DNA of 64,000 bases from Podospora bellae-mahoneyi (Eukaryota; Ascomycota; Sordariomycetes; Sordariales; Podosporaceae): NCBI RefSeq assembly GCF_035222275.1, contig NC_085881.1:2294001-2358000 (forward strand), in the 5' to 3' direction. Within the stretch, counting starts at the first letter, position 1. The number at the start of each line of letters is the position of its first letter. A program made the position numbers and the translations under genes. The notes below the pieces were generated by a model. The model worked only from the letters and a program-made list of their open reading frames with translations, was not told the DNA's origin and did not search any database. Below are positions 9,184 to 21,186 of this stretch, piece after piece.

Positions 9184-11462
9184 ATGACCTCCACCCCCCC
9201 CAGCCCCCAAGGCCTGAACCTAGGCTACTCCCACCCCCACCCCTTCTCCCTCATTTCACTTTCCACCCGCTCCTCCGTCCAAGCGTTGCTGGCCTCCCTC
9301 CTCGACCCCTTGTTGCCATTTTTCTCACCGCTGAAATCCCGTATCAAGTGCCCGGGCGCCACCGCGGTGAGGTTTGATCAGTCGGCCTCGGAAGTGGAGG
9401 GCATATGCCGCCCGCTGTGGGGGCTTGCGTGCTTGCTGGCGGGAGGGGGGGGGTATCATGCGGCAGAGTACTGGGTGGAGGGGATAAGAAACGGGGTTGA
9501 TCCCGAGGGGGAGGAGTATTGGGGGTATCCGAGGGATAATGACCAGAGGATGGTGGAGATGTGCCCTTTGGGGTTTGCGCTTGCCGTGGTGCCAGGGATA
9601 TGGGAGGGGTTGGGAGATAAGGGGAGGAGGGATCTGGAGAGTTGGTTGGGGAATAGTATCAATGAGAAGAAGTAAGTCTTGCCTGCTCTAGGATGGGAAG
9701 GTAGGGAGAAGGGGGAGGGGGGGGGGCTGACGCCTAGGGTACCTACAGCATGCCGGACACGAACTGGTTGTGGTTTAGGGTTTTTGCGAATCTTGGGCTG
9801 AAGAAGAATGGGGGAAAGTATAGCCAAGAGAGGTTGGATAGTGATGTTGAGCATCTGGAAACTTTTTACAGAGGGGATGGATGGAGTAATGACGGGCCAG
9901 AGGGGATTCATCGTTTGTTTTCCCTCCCTCGCTCAAACCCGGCAAACATGACTGACGGATGTTGAAAACAGAAATGGACTACTACTCCTCCTCCTTCGCC
10001 ATCCACTTCCTCCAACTCCTCTACGCCAAACTCGCCGGCCACGACGAGCCCGCCCGCGCGGCCGAGTTCAAGAAGCGGGCGCAAATGGCCGCCCTCGACC
10101 TAGCTCACTATTACGACACAGAAGGCCGGTCCATCCCCTTTGGCCGGTCGGTAGGCTACCGCTTTGCCATGGTCTCCTTCTGGGGAGCGATTGCCTACGC
10201 CGATGTTGAACTCCCGAAACCGCTGACGTGGGGGATGGTGAAGGGGATTGTGATGAGACATCTCCGGTGGTGGCAGACGCAGGCTGACATGTGGAGCAGC
10301 AGCGGGACGTTGACGATTGGGTATAGTTATCCGAATATGTACATGGCTGAGAATTACAACAGTCCTGGGTCGCCGGTGAGTCCTGTTTCCCCCCCTCCGT
10401 TTTTTGTCTTTTTTTTTTTGGTTTTTTTTTTTTGGTTTTTTTCTTTTTTCTTCATTTTTTTTGACAAGAGACCAAAAAGGTTGATAATATGGGGAACAGT
10501 ACTGGGCTTGTCTGGCGTTTATCTGTCTCGCCGTCCCTGAGACGCACCCCTTTTGGACTTCGGAAGAACAAGACCACTGGGGTGTGCTGCCCCCGGTGAA
10601 GGCCCTGCCTCAGCCGGGCCACATCATGGTCAGCCTCGGAACCCACACCTTCCTCCTCTCCTCCGGCCAAGCCTGCTCCTACCCCATGAAAGGCACCCAC
10701 GCCAAATACGGCGGCTTCGCCTACTCGTCCTCCTACGCCTACTCCGTCCCCCCCGGGCTCTTCACACTGGAGCAATACGCCCTAGCCTCCCAACTCGGCC
10801 TTTCCGACGACGGGGGCGAGTACTGGAAAACCAGACGGCTGTCAGCCTCCCAGCTCAAAACAGCACCAGATGGGACCCCGTTCCTCATCTCAGAGTGGAA
10901 GCCTTTTGTGGATGTCCACGTCAAGACGTATCTCCTTCCGCCTGTTCCAGGAGCGACGGAGAACTACCATTTCCGGGTTCATCACATCTGGGCCGAGGGA
11001 AGGGAGGTCATGACGGCTGATGGGAGTTTTGCCATCTGCAATGAGTCGATGCTGCGGGAGTCAAAGGGGCGGTATTTGGATTTGTGGGATGAGTCCAAGG
11101 GGGAGGGGACGAGTCCAAAGCTGATTGGGAATTATGATCTTGCTACTCCTGAGGCGTGGGCAGACGGCCAAAAGGGGGCGTTTGCGGTTCATAAGACCAA
11201 GGGTGCGGTCGGGATCAGGGCTTTGGAGGGCGGGAGTATAAGGAAGGCGAACTTGGTGAATGCCGACCCCAACAGCAACCTGGTCGAGAGCAGGACTGCT
11301 ATCCCGACGTTGCAGGGGACGGTGAAGAAGGGGGAAAAGGTTTGGTATGTCGGTGGGATTTATGCCCGCCCGGGCGGGAAGCCAGAGGAATTTCTGAGCG
11401 GGTGGGACAAGATTCCCGAGCTGCCGGGATGGCTGAAGGAGGAGATTGAAAAGGCATCTTGA
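9184..11462 (+). CDS. DUF2264 family protein
   Basis: Four exons (9184-9671, 9749-9912, 9972-10375, 10500-11462) give 672 residues. The splice joins restore family sequence: [16 protein letters not shown] across intron 1, [13 protein letters not shown] across intron 2, and [19 protein letters not shown] across intron 3. This is the DUF2264 family of fungi and bacteria, with a predicted helical-toroid N-terminal half (about 15-390) resembling glycan-active enzymes and a beta-rich C-terminal half. Its substrate is not known, and no signal peptide is visible, so it is probably cytosolic. Intron 3 (124 nt) carries a very long T-rich tract. An upstream in-frame ATG at 9094 would add 30 residues; I chose 9184 because family similarity begins just after it. 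It is convergent with the aminotransferase gene, 155 bp away. Confidence 0.9.
10398..10462 (+). repeat. poly-T tract inside an intron
   Basis: About 65 nt made almost only of T, with a few GG and C interruptions, fill the middle of intron 3 of the DUF2264 gene, well upstream of its acceptor at 10498-10499. It may act as an extended polypyrimidine tract or may simply be low-complexity slippage. Confidence 0.7.
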
Positions 11463-11617
11463 GGTCCGAGTTGGGTAATGAAATTATGATTTGAAAAGTA
11501 ACAAGAACGCTAGGTGGTTGAATGAACCAGATTATGCAAATATGCAAGAGATACGTGTGAATCCCCTTGTTGAATGCTCATGTGCCCCCTTTTCAGTTTT
11601 CGAGACCAAAATTCCAC

Positions 11618-13007
11618 TCAGGAAGCCTTTGCAAAGTCATGGATAAACTTGGCCAGCTTCTCGGCGCCTTCCAGAGGGATGGAGTTGTAGTTGGAGGCAC
11701 GGATGCCGCCGACGCTGCGGTGGCCCTTGAGACCAGTCAAGCCCAAGACGGTGGCAGCCTTGAGGAAGCTCTTTTCGGTCTCGTCTGTGTCTCCGTTCTG
11801 GGGTTCAGAGTTAGCATCAAGCTTCTTGGTCAACTTATGGGAAGCTAAAACTCACCTTTGTCACCCTAAAGCAAATGTTCATCTTTGACCTGACGGTCTT
11901 GTCAGGAATAATGCGGTACACATCTGGGTGGGCCTCAAGAGCGCCGTAGATGAGAGAAGCCTTCTTCTCAGCAACAGCCTGTTGGCCGTCGACCTTGTCG
12001 GGGTAGGTGTTGAGGAGCTTCTTGAGAACCTGACCGGCAATGTAGACGCTGTCCTCCGTCAGTACACTCTCGGGATGGCTGGGTAACAGGCATACTCACT
12101 CAAAGATGCTCAGAGTGTTGTACAAGCTGTTGTTTTTGGCAACAATCTCGTACTGCAAGATGATGGGGGGAATTGGCAAGCCGAGCTTCCTGAGAAGGGG
12201 AGCGCTGGGCTGGACCACGTGAGGGGGGAGGAAGCTCTTCTTGAGGATGGCAACAGTGACACCAGTAGAGCCGAGGTTTTTTTGGGCACCAAAGAAGATG
12301 AGAGAGTAGTTGTTGACTGGGATGCGGCGGGACAGAATGTTGGAGGACATGTCGGCCACCACGATAGGACCGTTTCCGTTGGCATCAGGGGTGAGGACCG
12401 AAGGGAAGACCGGGAACTCGACGCCGTCGACTGTCTCGTTGTCGCAGAAGTAGACATAGGCGGCGTCCTTGCTGAGCTTCCATGTCGACTCATCGGGAAT
12501 CTTGCCAAACTTGCCATCGTTGATGGTGCGGGCGTCAGCAACGAGGTTGACATACTCGGGGCCCAAGAGTCTTTGAGCTTCTTGGTAAGCCTTGAGGGAC
12601 CAGCCACCGGTGACGATGTAATCGACCTTGAGCTCTGTCTCGACCTTCTTGCGGAGAGCAGCCAGGATAGCCTCTTCATCATCACCGAGCTCCTTCTCGA
12701 GAGCGGCGTGTTGTCTGCTCACCCAGGCGCCAACAAGGTTGTAGACTGAGGCGGCGAACTCTCCGGTACCACCGGCTTGCATGAAGATGACCTCATAGTT
12801 CTCGGGAGAGAACTCGAGGTAGTTAGCCAGGTCGGCCTTGGCCTCGTTGATGATGTTGGTGGCCAGCTCAGAGCGATGACTGTGCTCGGCGATGCCGAGA
12901 CCAGTGCCATTGTAGTCGAGGAGGGCCTTGGAGGCAGCTTCCAGGACGTCGGTGGGAAGGGCGGCAGGGCCGGCGCCAAAGTATGTGATATCGGCGCGAG
13001 AAGGCAT
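11618..13007 (-). CDS. serC: phosphoserine aminotransferase
   Basis: Three exons (13007-12100, 12048-11856, 11797-11618) give 426 residues. It converts 3-phosphohydroxypyruvate plus glutamate to phosphoserine, the second step of serine biosynthesis, and uses PLP. The start [18 protein letters not shown] is the family N-terminus, and the PLP-binding lysine is in [12 protein letters not shown] (about residue 241). The C-terminus holds [11 protein letters not shown], the conserved substrate-binding region. For intron 1 the acceptor at 12049 was chosen because it yields [14 protein letters not shown], matching the family; the AG 5 nt earlier in the transcript breaks the frame. The longer frame upstream of 13007 lacks similarity and is leader. 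The yeast name is SER1. It shares a 1.1-kb divergent promoter with the SDR-like gene. Confidence 0.93.
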
Positions 13008-14148
13008 TTTGTTGTGTGTCTTGTAGCACCAGAGATTTATTACAATGACTCTTTCCAAGAGTTCTCTCGTCTTCAGTGGATGGCGGGGCATCTTTCTTTT
13101 ATGAATGTGGACCCCGCATCGCCCACCTCGTTCACCCACTCCCCTGTCCTGTCTGGACCCCAAGCCAGCCAGCAATGCAACATGACAGTAGGCGATCCGA
13201 AACCGGGGCTTTCTTGTCAATGGAAAGCTGCCAGAAATGACGCGACTCGTGCCTTTTCCCCAGACTTTTACGCAAGTGTTTTACAGGGGGTTAATGTCAG
13301 TCGCAGTGGCTTCCCGTGGGGCGTGGGGTTGTTCACAGGGCACCAGGGGAATCATTGCCTGCCGGAAGAGAACCTTTCCAGAGGGGGTTGAGTGGAAGTG
13401 GGGGTCTTGCAGCGCCGAGACCCGTTTGATGGTGGGGTTGCTCTCTGTTCATGTTTCTCCAGACATATATCCGCATGAATAGGATGAAAGATGAGCTCAA
13501 ACCTTGGTGAGTTGGCTGTTATATGTGAGGTAGAGGTGTAAAGAGCGGAAGACACTTGGCGGTAAACAGCCGGAGTTTGATCTGACATCCGAGGGTTTGC
13601 TCACCTTGGTCGACGGCATAAACAAAGCATATGCGGTAGAGGTGTGTCGTTGACCGAAAGAGTGTCATTGGAGGAAGATCCATTGTCAAAGAATTGGTAA
13701 GGGACATACTTAATCCGCAACGTACAAGCTACACTCCTCCAAAGGCATTGGATCTCCAAGTCACCGTTGATATGTCACCCCTGTCGATGACACCCGCTTG
13801 AGCCTCATCGTTCTCTCGGGCCCAGACATCTGCCGTGATCCACCAGCCGAAGCTTAGGCACCGTTGACTGGCAGGGATGCTAGCTATCACCACCACCACC
13901 ACCACCACCACCACCACCAACCTGCTGGGTGGTGCTTGGTCAGGGGTATAAGTGTTCGGGTCCCTCTCCCGACCTTGGATGAGAAATATTCCCCCAAGTC
14001 GTTGGCCTTTAACTTGTCTCGTCCAGTTACCTATCACACCGTCACCAGTCTACAATACCCATGAGAGTGGAGCGCTAGACTTATCCGCCAACACTCCCTC
14101 CCGCCTTGTTCCTGTCGCTTATTCCACTCCAGCCACTGATCGCCTACC
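13008..14148. other. divergent intergenic region (serC / SDR-like)
   Basis: No coding region is supported in this 1.1 kb. It contains a perfect (CAC)n microsatellite at 13888-13919 and a GGTATAAG TATA-like sequence at 13945-13952, about 200 bp upstream of the SDR-like start. Confidence 0.5.
13888..13919 (+). repeat. (CAC)n trinucleotide repeat
   Basis: About ten uninterrupted CAC units lie in the promoter region of the SDR-like gene. Confidence 0.85.
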
Positions 14149-15537
14149 ATGGCCGACACTCGAAAGCCAGCCGAAGCAGGCCCGGCAAGACACTCTCACG
14201 GCGCACCATCAGCTTCGTTCCGTGCGTGTGCCCACCTTGTTTTGGAATTAGCTCTACCCCTCTGTCGCTTGTCTTTCTGCCCCGTTATCCCGTTCCCGAA
14301 CACGAGCTTCGTCCTGACCCCCACTCATCGCTCATCTCACGGTTTGAATTTCATCGTCTAATGGATCACACAGCAACCCACAACTCGCCACGGACGTGGT
14401 TTCTCACATCCTCGCTATCACCGCTATGTATACGGTTGATCCGGTTATTACTAGCACACGGTGACTACGTGGTGGCCTGTCTACCACCGGCAGAAATCGA
14501 AAACGACGACAGAAGTGCCGAGTTCCGTGAGCTCATCAACGAATGCAAGAGCAACCGCAAAGACCGCGAAGGATGGAAAGATCGAATCAGGGGTATCCGG
14601 TGCGACGGCCGGGTAATGGGGCAGAGTGGTGCTGCCATAGCGGAAGCCGTCCAAGTCTTTGGCCGAATTGATATCTTGCTATGTTGCAAGTTTGAAGGTA
14701 TCTCACATTCCCCATCTCACCTCTCCCATGCCCTCGCTCACATTTCCCAAAGCTGTCATCGGCACGGTAGAAGAACTCTCCACCACCCCCCGGACCCGCA
14801 ACCTTGTCCGCGACCAGTTTGAAACCATCTTCTTCTCCCAAGTCAACTTTATCAAAGCCGCCCTCCCCCAGTTCCGCGCTCAGCACACAGGTCACATCAT
14901 CATTCTCACTAGCATCGGCGGGCATATCGGTACCCCGGGCATGTCGATCTACACCGCCGCCACCTGGGCCCTCGAAGGCTACTGCGACTCCTTGGCCTAC
15001 GAAATCGCCCCCTTCAACATCAAGGTCACTGTTGTTCAACCCAACAAGGAGATCCAATCCCTCACCAACAAGATCGTCTTCGCGCCTCAGCTACCGTACT
15101 ATGACTCTGATGTGAACCCAGCACCGTCGGTGAGGGAGATTTACGGGAATATGCTGAACGCCAACCCAGAGACGGCGATTGATCACCTCGTGGGAGCGGA
15201 GGAGAGGCCGGATGATATACAATATCGGTATCCTAAACTGCCGGCGGCGGCGTATGACAAGCTGGTAATGGAGACGGTGCATGCCTTGACGGCCATTGGG
15301 GGGCATGAGAACCCGCCGGCGAGGCATATTGTTGGGTTTGACGGGGCGATTGCTGTGAAGGAGAAGTTAAAGACGGTGACGGAGGAGTTGGAGGATTTTG
15401 TGGAGGCGAGCGTGGCGGTGGATATTTTTGATAGTGAGCTGAAGAAGGAGGCGAGGCAGGGGGGGGAAAATAGGGAGGGGGGAGGGGGTGGGCAGGGGAG
15501 GTATATGAGCGAGGATGTGCAGATTGGGATGATGTGA
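14149..15537 (+). CDS. degenerate short-chain dehydrogenase (probable pseudoenzyme)
   Basis: Model: exons 14149-14221, 14374-14697 and 14753-15537, 393 residues. The Rossmann-fold SDR pattern is recognisable over residues 30-250: beta-strands IILTSIGG and KVTVVQP, and Ser186 and Tyr199 at the normal 12-residue spacing. However, the TGxxxGxG cofactor loop reads TSSLSPLC (36-43), the NNAG motif is replaced by CCKF (128-131), and the catalytic YxxxK lysine is Thr203. Binding of NAD(P) and oxidoreductase activity are therefore doubtful. The C-terminal 100 residues are charged and glycine-rich. The first intron (152 nt, CTAAT branch, ACACAG acceptor) keeps the frame, so I prefer ATG 14149; ATG 14361 inside that intron is the alternative start. 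Function unknown, possibly structural or regulatory. Confidence 0.7.
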
Positions 15538-16385
15538 GTGATAACAGTGCTTGAAAAGGGAATGGTGTGTATATGGTTGGGTGTTTGATATCAAAATAGA
15601 TAAGGAAAAACGAGGTTATGGCAGATAACTAAGTACTGTTTGTTGATTTTTTGTATTTTTTTTATTTATTTTTATTTTTTATTATTATATTTTTATTTTT
15701 ATTTTTTTTTATTTTTTATTTATTTTTATTTATTTATTTATTTTTTATTTATTTTTTTTTATTTATTTTTTATTTATTTTTTATTTATTTTTCTTTATTT
15801 TTGATTTTTTTTTTTTAATTTTTTTTTTGTTTTTTATTCCACGGCTGTCTAGAGCTCGGTATATAGGATGATGGAATAGCTATATACGTGGTCATGAAGA
15901 TGGTCTGGTGGTCTGCAGCGATCAGCCAACAAAACGTTTTTTGTTTTATTTTTTTATCAAACATCTCGACAGCTCAAAAATTGGACCCCTTTTCGATGCC
16001 CTTGAGGATTCAGGGGGCACCCGTTGGGTACAAGTCCCCCGTGGCTGAAAATAGTGGGCCAATTATAGCGACCATTGCTCCACCAAGGTCACACTTCCCC
16101 ACCGTGGCACGAACCTAGCGGCCGACACCCCCCCCATTGGCATGGGCTGGCATCGTATTGCATGTCATTAAAACAAGTCCATCCCGGGCAGGCATCGACA
16201 AGGCCCAAAATCAGGAGCTCTCTTTTCCTTACGTCAACTTTGAGGTCGGTCAGCTGTGTTCACGGCAACGGACATACCTATCTATCACGACGAACGCACT
16301 GTACTCGACACGACCGACCCCTACAGCTCCAAAACACACCTCTCGGCAAACAGGAGCTCCTCGACATGTCCCTGCCCCCTTCATC
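15538..16385. other. intergenic region with long T-rich tract
   Basis: It contains the 200-bp T/A tract described separately and the Trs120 leader. No gene seen. Confidence 0.5.
15637..15838 (+). repeat. ~200-bp (T)nA low-complexity tract
   Basis: The plus strand consists almost wholly of T runs (2-12 nt) separated by single A or ATTTA units, with nearly no G or C for about 200 bp. It begins about 100 bp past the SDR-like stop codon. The strong strand asymmetry suggests slippage growth, or a 3'UTR/termination region of the upstream gene. Confidence 0.85.
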
Positions 16386-19300
16386 ATGACTCTCGATCCC
16401 TTCATACCCATCGCCCCGGCTAGGATAAAAGTGCTGGTGCTGCCCATCGGCCACATCAAACGGGAGCGCTTCACCGCCTTCGTCAGCCGCCTCAATGAAG
16501 AGCACATTGTCCACCTCCGGGACGTCACGCCCGACAGTCGGCCTCACAGAAGTAGGCGCACTCTCCATACTCTCTCCGCGCCATGGCACAACCAACTAAC
16601 GTGATGTTTTCCCTATTCAGACATGTTCTCCCCCCTGGCCTTCCCGGGAGGCGCGATGTTCTACGAGCTCATGACCCACCAGCCCTCCCCTTCCCACCTC
16701 GCCCTCTCCCCCTTCGACCTCTGGCGCGAACAGCTAGCCGTGATCGCCATTGCCGACGGCACAGAGCTAGGCGCCTCAGTCTTCAACAAACGCCACTCCG
16801 GCGCCGGCGGCCGAACGGTAGAAGAAACCAACATCCGGACCCTCTACCAAGACCTCGAAAACCTCCGAGACCAATACCCAAAGATGCTCGCCCACCAGGT
16901 CCTCATCTTTGACTACCTCCCCGCCGGGGAGAACCCGATCCCCATCCCAGAAGGGATAATCACCATCCCCCCACCCGACAAGCTCAAGCGCACAACCATA
17001 AAGACGGTCATGTGCGACGTGTCCTCCATCATCCTCGCCGAGATGACCACCCTGGCCAAGTCTTTTGAGGGGCTATCCCACATCGACTCACCCGGTGTTC
17101 ACTCTTCGGCTGTCCACGACAGGATGAACGGTTTGGTGGGACAAGATGGGATGGCCAGGAGAAACTCGCAGTTTGCCCTCCCCGGCGGCAGCCGGTCCGT
17201 CTCTGCGACCGCTCTGGCAGATCGCAGCCACCACGCGCGCATGTCGATGCCTCCTGTTTCGTCCTCCAAAACGGCGTCTTTTGGCGGCGGCGGCGGGTCG
17301 AGTAGTTCTACGCCGTCGGTGAGGCCTACTACTCCTATAAGCGGGAACAAACCACTTCCCAACCCACCGCTCTACACGTTTGACAATATCATTGGTCCCG
17401 CCTCTTCGGACCAACCACCAGCACGATCCGACCCAACCGATAGCTTTAGCAGTCATGACAAAGTTTCTGTCCAAGGTTTTGGCTCGGGGGGTATGGACGC
17501 GAGGATGAGGTCCAAGTCTCGGTGTCGTATCCAGGTTGTCATTGGGAGCTTGTACCTTCAATCCGGCCTCTGGTCCAACGCGCTGAAGGAGCTGACCGAA
17601 GCAGCCACGGTGGCCAAGTCGATCAACGATCATATCTGGCACGGGAAAGCGCTGGAGTTGTGTCTAGTCTGTCTGCTGTTGCTTGGATGGGCGGGCATAG
17701 AGTTTGCGATCCCTAGCGTGCTGCTCCCGCCGGGTGACAAAGCGAGCGGGATAGCGCAGCAGATCAACGAGGCGGAGGCAAAAGACCCGAGGCAGGAGAA
17801 GTGGCTGAGGCATCTACAGTGTTACATGCCCGAGGTGGTGGAGCGGATACTGGGGTTGTACTCGAGGCTGACGGCTGAGTGTTTGCCGCCTGTGCCGTGG
17901 AGCGAGGCGGTGGTGAGGTTTGCGAGAATGTTGACTGCGCTGCACGTGGCTGGGGGGAGGTTGGGGGGGGAGAGCTTGGGGATGATGGTTTTGGGGGTGG
18001 AAGAGGGGGAGGGAGAGGGGAAGGGAAAGGGGAAGAGGTTGCTGACCACGAGTCCGAGGTTTACGGTGAACCCGACGAGGACGGTGATTGTGCAGATGGT
18101 TTTCAGGGCTTTTCCTGCCAGTGCGGCGAGCGAGTTGCTGATGACTGTGGATCGGGTGACGATTCTAAGCGGGATTGCGAGTGTGCTTGGGATGTTGGGG
18201 TTTCAGAGGAAGAAGGCGATGGTGGTGAGGGAGTTGGTCAGTGTGCTGATTGGGGGGCTGGTGGAGGCTAGGACAAGGGGGGCGGCGGACGTGGGGATCC
18301 ATCCGGCGGCTGGGCTGGTTGGGTTGAATGGGATGAATGGGGGGACGGGGGGTGGTGGTGGGAGTGGTGCGGGTGCGTTGGATTTGGCAGAGGGGGATGT
18401 TGAGAGGGGGATTGACGAGTTTTTGGGGGTGTTGCTGAGGACGTATGGGGCTGTGGGGGATGTGGGACAGGCTGAGAAGGCGAGGGAGAGCATGCAGGTT
18501 GCCGTGACGGATGATGATGAGAAGACTATGACGACGAGGGACATGAGGGATACCGACTCGGAGGTTGTGGCGAGGATTCAGAGGCAGTCGGCCGCGAGGT
18601 TTTTCGGCATGCAGACTGTCAAGTTGAATATCCTGAGGTCGTGCATCAACTTCAGCGAGGCCTTGCCTGACTTTGCGGGAGTGTTGAAATACTCGAGCGA
18701 TCTTTTGAGGACGGCGGGAAGTGGGATTGCGCCTGGTCCGAGGAGGGAGGATGCTTATCCTGCGATATCGAGGGAGGAACAGGTTCGTCTGATGACCAAT
18801 ATTCTCAAGACGTCGAACTTGTCCAAGAGGATGGGCATTGGCGAGCTGGCGGCTGAGTACTGGGACGAGTTTCTGCTCAGAGGCATAAGGCTGGAACCTT
18901 TGCCTGTCACAAGAACGCCGGTTGCGCACGCCAAAACGGTCTTGCCTGGAGCGGCGACTGCTCGGGCTTCGCAGGATGTGGACCCATTTATTTACAATCC
19001 CTTTTTGAAGCGACCGGACACTGCCATGGTTGAGTCGACGTTGGTTGCTGGTGAGCCAGCCACCTTTCGGCTGACACTCCAGAACCCTTTTGAAATGGAG
19101 GTGGACATTGAAAGTGTTCGTCTCGACACGGAAGGGGCCGATTTTGAATCAGGTGTCGAGCACACTGTTATTGGACCCTATCGGACGCAAATCTTGAGAA
19201 TATCCGGCACACCAAAAGCTGGCGGGACCGTCAAGGTTACGGGCGCGGTGATCAAAGTGAGAGGCTGCCGGGAGAGGCGGTTTCCCATTTTTGTTGAGCC

Positions 19301-20876
19301 TTGGGCCCCTGACAATGAAGCCAGAACAAAAGCTTCTGGGATCACTGCCCTTGAGGCGAACATGGTTGTCGTGTCACCGGCTGTCGAGCGTTTGAAGCCC
19401 TACAACTTTGACCTCAAGGTCATCTCTCCACAGCCTACTGTGGTAGTCAAGTCGTCTACCCTCCCTCAGTCCTCGGTGATGATCTTGGAAGGGGAAAGGC
19501 AGCGGTTTTCAGTCACCTTGCAAAACCTGTCACCTGACACTCCTGTTGATTTTCTTTTGTTTTCTTTCAAAGATTCGACACAGGAACCCCTTCAAACAGC
19601 ACTCAACAGCCGCGATGCCACGGCCACGGAGCTCTACGAGTATGAGCTCATCCTGGCCAAGAAACAGGCGCTCCGTCTCCGCAACCGTGCCCGCAACGAC
19701 CGGTTTATCGCTCCCGGCCAAACAGCCACATTTGACTTTGAAATCTTGGGCAAACCTGGTCTGACGCACGGTCTAATCCAGGTCGACTACGCGCATTTGG
19801 GTGTGCCCCCGGATGAGATCGCCGAGCAGTTCTACACCCGCCAAGTCTCGATGGAGCTGACTGTGACGGTCAACGCCAGTGTTGACATCAGCCGGGTGGA
19901 CGTCATACCGTTGAATAGCTCCATCCCCGAGTCGCTTTGGACCAAATCCCTGGAGAAAACAACCCAACTCCTCACCCCGGAAACGCACTGCCTCTTGCTC
20001 CTGGATCTGAGGAACTCCTGGCCGAGCCAGATGACGGTGTCGCTATCATCGGGCGGCGGGGAGAATGACAGGCCGATCGGCATAGAAGAACATATACTGC
20101 CGGGTAACACCACCCGTCTTGTCCTGCCCATCAGGAGGGTTTATCTCGAAGACCCCCACGCTTTCATCCCGGCGCTCAACCCCTCTCGCCAGAGGCAGTT
20201 TGTGGTTTCGACCAAGATTTCCCCCGAAGCCGAAAAAGCAAGCCGCGAAGCGTTTTGGTATCGGGAAAAAGTCCTTGATTCACTCCGGGGGACGTGGAAG
20301 ACTTTTACGGGCAAGACGAGAGAGGGGGAGATTAGCTTTAGGGGGATGAGGTTCAACAGCAAGATGGTCGATGTGATCAGGGTTGATGAGGTTGACATTG
20401 ATATCTCCCTCTCTGGATCGGGGGAAAGGGAGGGTGGGAAGGAGGGGAAGGCATACGTCGACGAGTTTCTCGAGCTCAAAGTAAGGGTTGTCAACCGGGG
20501 GAAAAGGCCGGTGTTGGGGTTGTTGAGGCTCATGCCTGTGCTTTGCCATCGGCCGTTTAATGTCTCTTTGGATTTTACGAGGAAGATGGCAAAGTTTGCG
20601 TGGAATGGGAACTTGCAGTTTCCGATTGGACGGGTGGAGGGGGATGGCGGGGTGAGGGAGGTGAGCATGGGGGTTACGGTTTTGTGCAGGGGGGTGTTTG
20701 AGATTGGGGGGACTGTCGAGGAGGTTGTGCCGTATGTGGAGGAGGAAAACGGGGAGGGGAAGAAGGAGGTGGAGGATTTTGGGTTGATGGTTGCCGGCGG
20801 GAGGAGGAGGGAGAGGAGGGTTTGGCATGCTAGGAGGGGGTGTAGAGTTGTTGTGAGGGATCGGCCTGAGGAGTAA
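16386..20876 (+). CDS. TRS120: TRAPPII complex subunit Trs120 (TRAPPC9)
   Basis: Two exons (16386-16551, 16621-20876) give 1473 residues. Trs120 is a TRAPPII-specific subunit that helps activate the Rab GTPases Ypt31/Rab11 at the late Golgi. The N-terminus DPFIPIAPARIKVLVLPIG is the family signature, and the splice joins HRN to MFSPLAFPGGAMFYELM. The middle (about 170-330) is Ser/Gly-rich and variable, followed by alpha-helical repeats (about 350-750). The C-terminal half is beta-rich, with immunoglobulin-like modules such as ATFRLTLQNPFEMEVDIESV. The donor GTAGGC is a minor form. The symbol follows yeast. The gene is followed by a short 3' gap and a convergent neighbour. Confidence 0.92.
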
Positions 20877-21186
20877 AAGGGGTGTAAACAGAGGTTGGGT
20901 GGTGTGTATATATATATATTTATAGATAGATAATAATATTCAGTATCGACAAGTACCACGTTTGTGGTCATGAGGAATGAAAAAGTGAGGCATTAGCTTG
21001 TATGATTTCACTATTGTTGTTGCCCCCGCCTCCGAAAGAGAGCATCATGCTATTTCCACAGCAGTCCAGGTTCTATCCTACTCTTGTTCATCCCACCCTA
21101 TTATCCCAACCAAAAAAAAAAAAAACGCCATGCTAATTCAATTTTCCCAAAAACACCAAATATTATTAACCAACAACCCAATGTCC
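20877..21186. other. convergent 3' intergenic gap
   Basis: 310 bp with a short TA-repeat (about 20908-20920) and an A13-14 run near 21112-21125. No gene seen. Confidence 0.5.

Noticed and set aside
12054-12099. Shorter 46-nt version of PSAT intron 1
   Set aside because: Using the AG at 12054 shifts the frame; the acceptor at 12049 restores the family sequence FDVYIAGQ.
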